A DNA stretch of 9,586 nt from Bacteroidia bacterium (GTDB taxonomy: Bacteria > Bacteroidota > Bacteroidia > Bacteroidales > UBA12481): the NCBI GenBank assembly GCA_026391235.1, contig JAPLDV010000782.1, forward strand, positions 1 through 9,586, read 5' to 3'. Within the stretch, counting starts at the first letter, position 1, and each line of letters begins with the position of its first letter. Of this stretch, positions 1-5,536 are shown in pieces. The position numbers and the translations under genes are program-made. A model generated the notes under the pieces. That model did not search any database. It saw nothing but the letters and a program-made list of their open reading frames with translations, and was not told the origin of the DNA.

Positions 1-954
1 TCATTATTAGGTGTGGCACTTCATTCCGGTATTTCCTTCCCTGTAGGCAAAGTAATTTTCATGGATCTGTATCCACTGACATTTTTGGAATTTCTGGATG
101 CTATCGGAGAAAGTTCCTTTGCTGAAATCCTTCACAGTGCCGACTGGAAATTGATAACTGTTTATAAATCAAAGTATATTGAACGGCTCCGTCAGTATTA
201 CTATGTCGGCGGTATGCCTGAGGCTGTTTCAAAATTCTGCGAGAATCAAAGTTTTACTGAGGTTCGTGATATTCAGAAACGGATATTAGAGGCATATGAG
301 CAGGATTTTTCGAAACATGCACCAATTGAAATTGTTCCCCGTATCCGGATGATCTGGAATTCAATTCCTGCACAATTAGCAAAAGAAAATCGCAAGTTTA
401 TATATGGGCTGATTAAAAACGGATCCCGGGCAAAGGATTATGAGATAGCCTTGTCATGGCTTATTGATTGTGGGCAGGTTCATAAAGTGTGCCGGGTAAC
501 AAAACCTGGTTTTCCTTTGAAAGCTTATGAAGACAGAAGCGCATTTAAAATGTTTCTGGTGGATGTTGGATTGCTGACAGCAATGGGTGATATTGATGCT
601 AAAACTCTTCTTGAAGGAAACCTTATTTTCTCCGAATTTAAAGGTGCTTTAACAGAACAGTATGTTTTTCAACAACTTAACTACAATAAGGATCTTATCA
701 TTTACTATTGGTCGGCTGAACGTTCAACTGCTGAAGTTGATTTCGTTGCCCAATATAACGGTTCGGTTTTCCCCATAGAAGTTAAAGCAGAAGAAAACTT
801 GCAAGCAAAGAGCCTTAAAGTATATCATGAAAAATTCGGCCCTGAGGTTTCTATCCGCACTTCGATGTCCGATTTTCGCAACCAGGATTGGCTGACTAAT
901 CTGCCCCTTTATGCGATCAGTAAATTATCTGGAGTCGTGACGCGAAACGCGTGA
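1..954 (+). CDS. AAA-family ATPase with C-terminal DUF4143 domain (5' end outside window)
   Basis: This is the C-terminal part of the widespread bacterial and archaeal AAA_14/DUF4143 ATPase family. Its cellular role is not established, though links to mobile DNA or toxin-like functions are often suspected. The reading frame is open to base 1 and encodes SLLGVALHSG, so the GTG at 13 is an internal valine codon and not a start. The Walker A and B motifs must lie upstream of the window. Family signs include FPVGKV followed by DLYPLTFLEFL (bases 46-93), YYVGGMPEAV (196-228), a helical block ending in KAYEDRSAFKMFLVDVGLL (about 520-576), and a PD-(D/E)XK-like end with EVDF (733-744) and IEVKA (775-789). 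The coding sequence is AT-rich compared with the glycosidase genes, which may indicate a separate origin. The protein's natural end appears to be near LPLYAISKL. The last seven residues and the TGA stop are encoded by a heptamer repeat array. The family call is firm; the function is unknown. Confidence 0.88.
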   Translation, partial: SLLGVALHSGISFPVGKVIFMDLYPLTFLEFLDAIGESSFAEILHSADWKLITVYKSKYIERLRQYYYVGGMPEAVSKFCENQSFTEVRDIQKRILEAYEQDFSKHAPIEIVPRIRMIWNSIPAQLAKENRKFIYGLIKNGSRAKDYEIALSWLIDCGQVHKVCRVTKPGFPLKAYEDRSAFKMFLVDVGLLTAMGDIDAKTLLEGNLIFSEFKGALTEQYVFQQLNYNKDLIIYYWSAERSTAEVDFVAQYNGSVFPIEVKAEENLQAKSLKVYHEKFGPEVSIRTSMSDFRNQDWLTNLPLYAISKLSGVVTRNA

Positions 955-971
955 AGCTCAACGCGACAAGG
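937..971. repeat. Heptamer tandem array, GTGACGC type (copy 1)
   Basis: Five consecutive 7-nt units can be read: gtgacgc, gaaacgc, gtgaagc, tcaacgc and gacaagg. The array supplies the last codons and the TGA stop of the ATPase gene. It fills most of the gap to the convergent PKD/FISUMP gene, whose stop is at 991-993. Two more arrays with the same consensus lie at 4374-4428 and 9454-9495. No stable terminator hairpin with a T-run is visible in this gap; the only perfect palindrome is aaggcctt at 968-975. Confidence 0.7.
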
Positions 972-990
972 CCTTAATATCCTCGAGTCA

Positions 991-2811
991 TCATTCCTCC
1001 TTTACACACCTTATGGGTATGTAAATATTGGCTAAGCCGAAACCGGTCCAGGGTGTCCCGTTTGCCCGGTCAACGGTCCACATCCATACATCATTTTCCT
1101 TAATGGGATCTTTCCGGTCGGTACTGGAGAAAAACCAGGTTACCTGATACGTTTGATTAAACCGGTAAATCGTATCAGGCTTCGCCCCTGGGAATGGTTT
1201 CATAATATAATAATCTGCATATCCCAAATCCCAGGCATTGAAATCATATTTTCCACCGTACCGGAGTTCTTTGCAGTTTTGTTCCCCGCCAATTGAATTA
1301 AACAAAGTTTCCCAATCCTCGCGGGATGGTAGCCGCCAGCCGCCCGGACAGATAACCATATATTCCTCATCAGCCTGGCTCTTGACAAAGGCACCCACGC
1401 GGTAGAGCTTACCAACCTGGTCGCACCACTTTTGTTGTTCAAACAGGCAAATCCATTGATAAATCCCGCTCACAAATTTTTGCGGGATCGTGTAATTCAG
1501 GTTCTGTGACATCCACCATTGATTACCAATCTTAACGGTTCCGTAATAGGTTCCATCCCGCTGATCCTTGAAAAAGCCGGTTTGGTCGGTATTGGCAGAT
1601 ACATAAATCTGTTTCTTATCCGATGAGGTCAATCCCTCATTATCCCTGACCTGCAAATAGACCAAATATTGACCTGGCGATTCAAATTGATGGTAAACAA
1701 ACTTGTCCCTGCTATACGAGGTATCCCAAACCCCATCTCCATCAAAATCCCATCTTACCTCCAGGTCACTAGGGATCTGATTATCATCTCTTGACAACCA
1801 GGAATCAAAGTAAAACTGGGTTAAGATGTTACCATAAGTTGACCCGGCCTGGATTTTTGCTCTCGGTGGAAGATTCTCATCCGCGACATAGAATTCTTTT
1901 GTCACCTGGTTGAATAACCCGGTTTCTTTATCTATAACTTTCAATTTGACCATAGTCTGCCCGGTTTGTCCAACCTTCAGTATTCTCGTTTTGGCTGTAT
2001 CCGCTATAGTCCAATCCATCCGGTCAGGCAAGAACCAGGAAAAAAGCAATTCATGAAGGGGGTACCTGGAGTGATGGGAAGCCGAGGCATCCAACAACAG
2101 AGTATCCTTTACTCGGATGAGTGTATCATTAATGGTGAAATCTGGGATTATCAGGGAATCTTCCATGGTTACCGTCAGCTCACCGGAAAAGGTTGCCGAC
2201 CGGCCTGACGGATCCCTGGCTTCAAGTTTTGGGTGATATAATCCTTGAGTTGAATATTGCCAGGTTGTTATCGGGTTGTTTGAGTACTCAGGGGTCCAAC
2301 GGCCATCGCCCCAGAAATCCCATTTGAATTTGAGTTGTTCGAGTGAATCTTCATCATCTTGCGTAAGGCCGGCATCGAAAGTGAAAACGGTCAGTATATT
2401 CCCGTTACCGGGTTTGACTTTGAAGGCAGGACGAGGGGCTGAATAACCCTGTTCAACTTCAATCGTCAGATTTGCGGTTTTTACCAGCTTTTTCCCATCG
2501 GCATACTCCAGCCTGATCACCTGGAGGCCTGGCAGCAGGAACCGGTGTTTAACCTGATTTCCGGTGCTGAATGGTGTATCCCAGGTTCCATCATTGTTCC
2601 AATCCCAGCGAAAAAAAAGGGTCCGGTCGGCCCTTCCTTCCGTGACCGGATCAACTGTTATCTCAAATACGTCGGTAGTCAAACCCTGAGCGGGTTTAGG
2701 TATGATTTTTAGTTCAGGCAGTTTCTCTGGAACATTTTCCTTCGTGCATCCTGCCATAACAATTAACATACAGAGCATCAGGAGGAACCCGATGAGGAGA
2801 TTTTTACCCAT
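991..2811 (-). CDS. Lipoprotein with four PKD-like repeats and a C-terminal FISUMP domain
   Basis: This is a 606-residue predicted envelope lipoprotein. A hydrophobic signal ends in the lipobox VMAGC, with the acylated Cys at residue 22. Four PKD/Ig-like beta-sandwich repeats follow at about 45-119, 127-215, 222-309 and 315-404. Three of them carry the loop WDxxxDGxWD or a close variant: WDWNNDGTWDT at 69-79, WDFWGDGRW at 164-172 and WDFDGDGVWDT at 354-364. The C-terminal region (about 413-606) matches the FISUMP domain, the Fibrobacter succinogenes major paralogous domain. Hallmarks are DQRDGTYYGTVKIGNQWWMSQNL, CPGGWRLPSREDW at 488-500, WFFSSTD at 559-565 and the terminal IRCVK. PKD repeats usually act as extracellular spacers or binding modules; the FISUMP function is unknown. 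The gene is last in a three-gene operon and begins 3 nt after the stop of the small lipoprotein gene. A decayed paralogue lies at 4513-5393. Its domain make-up is secure; its ligand is not predictable. Confidence 0.9.
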   Translation of the reverse strand: MGKNLLIGFLLMLCMLIVMAGCTKENVPEKLPELKIIPKPAQGLTTDVFEITVDPVTEGRADRTLFFRWDWNNDGTWDTPFSTGNQVKHRFLLPGLQVIRLEYADGKKLVKTANLTIEVEQGYSAPRPAFKVKPGNGNILTVFTFDAGLTQDDEDSLEQLKFKWDFWGDGRWTPEYSNNPITTWQYSTQGLYHPKLEARDPSGRSATFSGELTVTMEDSLIIPDFTINDTLIRVKDTLLLDASASHHSRYPLHELLFSWFLPDRMDWTIADTAKTRILKVGQTGQTMVKLKVIDKETGLFNQVTKEFYVADENLPPRAKIQAGSTYGNILTQFYFDSWLSRDDNQIPSDLEVRWDFDGDGVWDTSYSRDKFVYHQFESPGQYLVYLQVRDNEGLTSSDKKQIYVSANTDQTGFFKDQRDGTYYGTVKIGNQWWMSQNLNYTIPQKFVSGIYQWICLFEQQKWCDQVGKLYRVGAFVKSQADEEYMVICPGGWRLPSREDWETLFNSIGGEQNCKELRYGGKYDFNAWDLGYADYYIMKPFPGAKPDTIYRFNQTYQVTWFFSSTDRKDPIKENDVWMWTVDRANGTPWTGFGLANIYIPIRCVKEE

Positions 2812-2814
2812 GGC

Positions 2815-3255
2815 TTATTGATTGAACATAATCGATTTAACCAGCTTCTCTCCTTTAACGATGGTAATCTTGTCCATGGCCCATTTGGTGCCAAACCGGC
2901 CTCCCGGAAAACCATCCCACAGGCAGGTATCTCCCAGGCAGGAACAGGTAATGCCGGCCTGAAAATAGTAATTCCCGGGTGCAAGTTTGAAACGATAGGT
3001 GCGTTCCCGGTCGGAAACGTTGGCACTGATCAGAAAATCTCCCCGGTACAGGTCGTAAGCTGTTGTTGCAAGGCTCAAATCGATCCGGCGGATTCCGCTT
3101 GCGGGCGCAATCCGCTCAGGAAGCGGAAAATCGAACTCAACAGTTCCGATATTCAAAGTTGAGGTTTCATCCGGATCAACAGGAATATCGGGCTCGCATC
3201 CGATAATCGCGAGTAACAGACCGGCAATCAGATATTTGATCGCGTTATTCATCAT
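2815..3255 (-). CDS. Small Cys-containing lipoprotein, unknown function
   Basis: This 146-residue predicted lipoprotein has a signal sequence ending in LAIIGC, with the acylated Cys at residue 20, and an acidic Pro/Asp linker (EPDIPVDPDE). The mature part looks like a single beta-sandwich; LAPGNYYFQAGI at 91-102 resembles a carboxypeptidase-regulatory or Ig-like fold. Three further cysteines at 104, 106 and 111 lie in TCSCLGDTC, followed by the Gly/aromatic stretch LWDGFPGGRFGTKW. Cysteines in an exported protein suggest a disulphide or a metal site, which is inference. The gene overlaps the DUF4249 stop by 11 nt if the first of two tandem ATG codons is used, or by 8 nt if the second is used. 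It ends 3 nt before the PKD/FISUMP gene, so translational coupling across all three is likely. I do not recognise a named family. Confidence 0.85.
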   Translation of the reverse strand: MMNNAIKYLIAGLLLAIIGCEPDIPVDPDETSTLNIGTVEFDFPLPERIAPASGIRRIDLSLATTAYDLYRGDFLISANVSDRERTYRFKLAPGNYYFQAGITCSCLGDTCLWDGFPGGRFGTKWAMDKITIVKGEKLVKSIMFNQ

Positions 3256-4279
3256 TTTCGCTATTTAATTCACCTCCATGAATATCTTTAAAACCCAGGT
3301 TATGGGTGAGTTCGCTGTGCGCCAGTTCGTTCAAAGTGCTGTTAGACAACTGAAGATTGTTTACCGCAGTTTGCTGCATAGAGCTAAAAATTCCAATCCC
3401 ATTAACCAGATTGGTATACTGATTCAGCGAATTTGAAATAGTTGTTGACTGGAGATCCGGAGAAGCCATTAAAGCGAGCTCCTCGCCTCCTTTGAACAGC
3501 TTAAACTGAACGTTGATCACACTTCTTTCAGCACCCTCCCGAAACGGAATTTGTTTTACCATCTCCACCAGGAACCGGTTTCCGCTAAGTATATCGGTCA
3601 TCTCGATATCTGAACCAAGTCCCAGGGTGGGGTTCATTCGCATATAAGCCTGGTATACCGATGGCTCCTCGTTCAATGTCTCATTGTAATTAATGATGAA
3701 TAGCCCCTGGAAAATTCCCCGGCCTTTCCCGGGAGCCCATCGGGCCGTAAACTGAACGCCGGACTGCAGGGTGATCTTCCGGCCCGGAATATCCAGCGGA
3801 TCGTAAACCAACGGCCGGCCAGGCAGTGTAGTGGTACCGGTAACAATCCGGTTATCATCCGGAAAGTGAATGTATAAACGGTAGGTAGCCAGCCTGACGG
3901 GTTGAAAATCTGACTTGTATAATCTCAGGTTGCCCTCCGGGAAAAAACCGGTATCCTTGGCTGGAGCTGCAACAGGGTTAAACCGGTAAAGGTGCAAGGA
4001 TAAACCATCCTGCAACTCCTCAATATACAACGTCACCGGCATATCCCAGACGGTTGAATCGGTAACCGGCGGATGATCAGGATGATTGGGATCCAGCAGA
4101 AAGCTTCGTCCCAATCTTACGTACTGTTCATGAACATCGGGGTTTAGCAGGCACCATACCACCGGCACCGGATCGGCGGCAACATTCAGCTCGATTTCAT
4201 TGGAGCAGGATCCAAAGAAAAGTGACAGTGCAAAAAATCCCGTAAAACAACTTACTGAATGTCTGACAGATTCTCTCAT
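3245..4279 (-). CDS. DUF4249-family lipoprotein
   Basis: This 344-residue protein is the first gene of the three-lipoprotein operon. Its signal peptide ends in FFGSC, making Cys25 the likely lipidated residue. The N-terminal mature region, with PVPVVWCLLNPDVHEQYVRLGRSFLLD, fits the start of DUF4249. In that family a P-V-V-x-x-L-L-N-P strand is followed by a V-R-x-x-R-S-F-L segment. TYRLYIHFPDDNRIVTGTTTLP is the next typical block, with the family's Y-x-L-x-I and G-x-T-x-x-P pattern. DUF4249 proteins are Bacteroidota envelope proteins commonly encoded beside TonB-dependent receptors. No receptor gene is present here, so this copy looks detached from its usual partner. The stop overlaps the start of the next gene. 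Upstream, only a short promoter-sized space separates it from repeat arrays. The family call is fairly confident; no enzymatic residues are recognised. Confidence 0.82.
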   Translation of the reverse strand: MRESVRHSVSCFTGFFALSLFFGSCSNEIELNVAADPVPVVWCLLNPDVHEQYVRLGRSFLLDPNHPDHPPVTDSTVWDMPVTLYIEELQDGLSLHLYRFNPVAAPAKDTGFFPEGNLRLYKSDFQPVRLATYRLYIHFPDDNRIVTGTTTLPGRPLVYDPLDIPGRKITLQSGVQFTARWAPGKGRGIFQGLFIINYNETLNEEPSVYQAYMRMNPTLGLGSDIEMTDILSGNRFLVEMVKQIPFREGAERSVINVQFKLFKGGEELALMASPDLQSTTISNSLNQYTNLVNGIGIFSSMQQTAVNNLQLSNSTLNELAHSELTHNLGFKDIHGGELNSENDE

Positions 4280-4319
4280 ACAAGCAGATAATATGTTTAC
4301 AAAATCTATGGGGGATGAT

Positions 4320-4327
4320 CAAAGGTA
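4320..4327 (-). promoter_or_regulatory. Candidate Bacteroidota -7 element for the lipoprotein operon
   Basis: Read on the minus strand, the octamer TACCTTTG matches the Bacteroidota sigma-factor -7 consensus TAnnTTTG. It lies 40 nt upstream of the DUF4249 ATG, which would give a leader of roughly 33 nt. I do not see a convincing TTG/TTTG -33 element at the usual distance, so the call rests on one motif and its position. No Shine-Dalgarno sequence precedes the ATG, which is normal for this phylum. Confidence 0.33.
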
Positions 4328-4373
4328 CGGAAACATTGGAAATTTGTTTCTGAATCCGGAATTATTCTTCAAA

Positions 4374-4428
4374 GTGACGAGTGACGAGTGACAAGTGACG
4401 GGGGATCGTGAAACGTGACGCGTGACGC
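4374..4428. repeat. Heptamer tandem array, GTGACGC type (copy 2)
   Basis: Seven 7-nt units and one 6-nt unit run head to tail: gtgacga twice, gtgacaa, gtgacgg, gggatc, gtgaaac, and gtgacgc twice. The consensus is the same as in the arrays at 937-971 and 9454-9495. It lies upstream of the DUF4249 gene and beyond the 3' end of the decayed PKD/FISUMP gene, next to a nonamer array of unrelated sequence. The 9-nt sequence aaacattgg occurs directly after the array (4429-4437) and also 35 nt before it (4331-4339). Confidence 0.8.
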
Positions 4429-4454
4429 AAACATTGGTGATGGTGATAATAACC

Positions 4455-4517
4455 TTCTTAACGTTCTTCTCCTTCTTAACGTTCTTCACCTTCTTTACGT
4501 TCTTAACGTTCTTCACT
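4455..4517. repeat. Nonamer tandem array, TTCTTAACG type
   Basis: Seven consecutive 9-nt units all begin with ttctt: ttcttaacg, ttcttctcc, ttcttaacg, ttcttcacc, ttctttacg, ttcttaacg and ttcttcact. The pattern roughly alternates between the endings aacg and c-(t/a)-c-(c/t). On the minus strand it reads as purine-rich gaagaacgttaag runs. Its right end overlaps the TGA stop (4513-4515) of the decayed PKD/FISUMP gene. An open frame through it would encode a Lys/Asn/Val-rich peptide, which is an artefact of the repeat. Confidence 0.8.
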
Positions 4518-5393
4518 CTTTAACACACCTGATTGCCATAGCTTCGGAACCAATTCCGCCAAATCCCATTTCGATCTGACTTTTTGATTTATCGATTGTT
4601 ATATACCACGTACCCAACGCGGTGACCTCCAGTTGCCTGGTTGTTGACCAGTAGAAGCCGTAATTGCGCAATCCGCACGGGAGGGCACCCTCCAGCCATC
4701 GGGACAAGCTACATCCAAAACTCCTCTCGGATAGAGATAACCGAAAGGGATGGCATTTTTCTCATCCCCATTATATGGGACCTGCTGATATCTTTCATAA
4801 GAATAAACCGTCAGGTTTTTGGAGAACCACCACTGATGCCCCACCTCAACGATTCCGTAGTATTCCCGGTTATAACCTCTCTTATCCAGGAGGATATCAC
4901 TCCGGCCAGTGCCCGGGCTGATGTAAACCATCTGGGAATAGGTATCTGTCAAACCGCCTTCATCTTTTACCTCCAGCACGACAGGAAATTGCCCGGGTTC
5001 TTCAAACCGGTGATACATTTCCGGTCCCATTGTAAAGTCGGTATCGAAAATGCCATCAGCGTTAAAGTCCCACCTCATTAACAGTCTGGAAGGAATTGTT
5101 TCAAGATCCCTACTTCCCCAGGCATCAAACCTGATCGTGGATTTTGTATTGCCTCCAATTGAACTGGTTTTAAAAAAGGCTACCGGGGGCAGATTCTTGT
5201 GATTAATCTCAAGCGTTTTTGTTATTGAATTTCTCAATCCCAATGAGTTCTTTACTTCTAATCTTACCTTGTAATCCTGTTCTATCATGAAAATGTGCCT
5301 GGCGATTGCATCTGTAGTCCATTCGATATCAAAAGATCCGTCATTTTCCCGATCGGCTGGGACAAAAATCCCAGGAAAAGGCTTGATGAGATC
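4513..5393 (-). pseudogene. Decayed PKD/FISUMP lipoprotein paralogue (5'-truncated, internal deletion)
   Basis: This is a remnant of a paralogue of the 991-2811 gene. A stop at 5394-5396 bounds the frame upstream. The frame first encodes the end of a PKD-like repeat without a start codon or signal peptide; the first ATG, at 5286-5288, is inside that domain. A full PKD repeat follows, with RFDAWGSRD, MRWDFNADGIFDTDF and VVLEVKDEGGLTD. A FISUMP domain is next, with REYYGIVEVGHQWWFSKNL and CPDGWRVPSRAD. Near 4669-4676 the homology jumps to another frame and directly to the domain end (GLRNYGFYWSTT, then MAIRCVKE, stop at 4513). About 50 residues present between these motifs in the intact paralogue are missing. 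In the original frame translation runs into a stop at 4599. The signal peptide and the first PKD repeats are also gone, so a functional exported product is unlikely. Confidence 0.85.
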
Positions 5394-5460
5394 CTAACTA
5401 AGAGTTCTGAATGCTGAAATGCAAGATTCAAGTATTTAATAAGCTAGCCTCAAGTCCTCC

Positions 5461-5536
5461 ATTAGCATATTAGCATATTAGCATATTAGCATATTAACCC
5501 ATTGGCACATTGGCACATTGACTGATTGGCACATTA
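5461..5536. repeat. Octamer tandem array, ATTAGCAT/ATTGGCAC type
   Basis: Nine complete 8-nt units in perfect phase are followed by a partial one. They are attagcat four times, attaaccc, attggcac twice, attgactg and attggcac, then att-a. Every unit keeps the initial att. The array is a mosaic of two main unit types: identical copies lie on the side of the decayed gene and divergent ones on the GH92 side. The TAA stop of the GH92 gene (5534-5536, minus strand) falls in the last partial unit. The 67 nt between the array and the decayed gene hold no feature that I recognise. Confidence 0.85.

Noticed and set aside
13..15. GTG start codon for the ATPase gene
   Set aside because: The frame is open upstream to base 1 and encodes residues that continue the family motif, so the gene begins outside the window.
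955..990. Bidirectional terminator between the convergent genes
   Set aside because: Only the 8-nt palindrome aaggcctt is present, with no loop or T-run. The space is mainly heptamer repeat.
4319..4516. 65-codon minus-strand frame with a Lys/Asn/Val repeat peptide
   Set aside because: The peptide periodicity comes directly from the 9-nt array, which is divisible by three. There is no evidence of a gene.
4374..4517. CRISPR array
   Set aside because: Units are 7 or 9 nt and contiguous, without unique spacers, and there are no cas genes.
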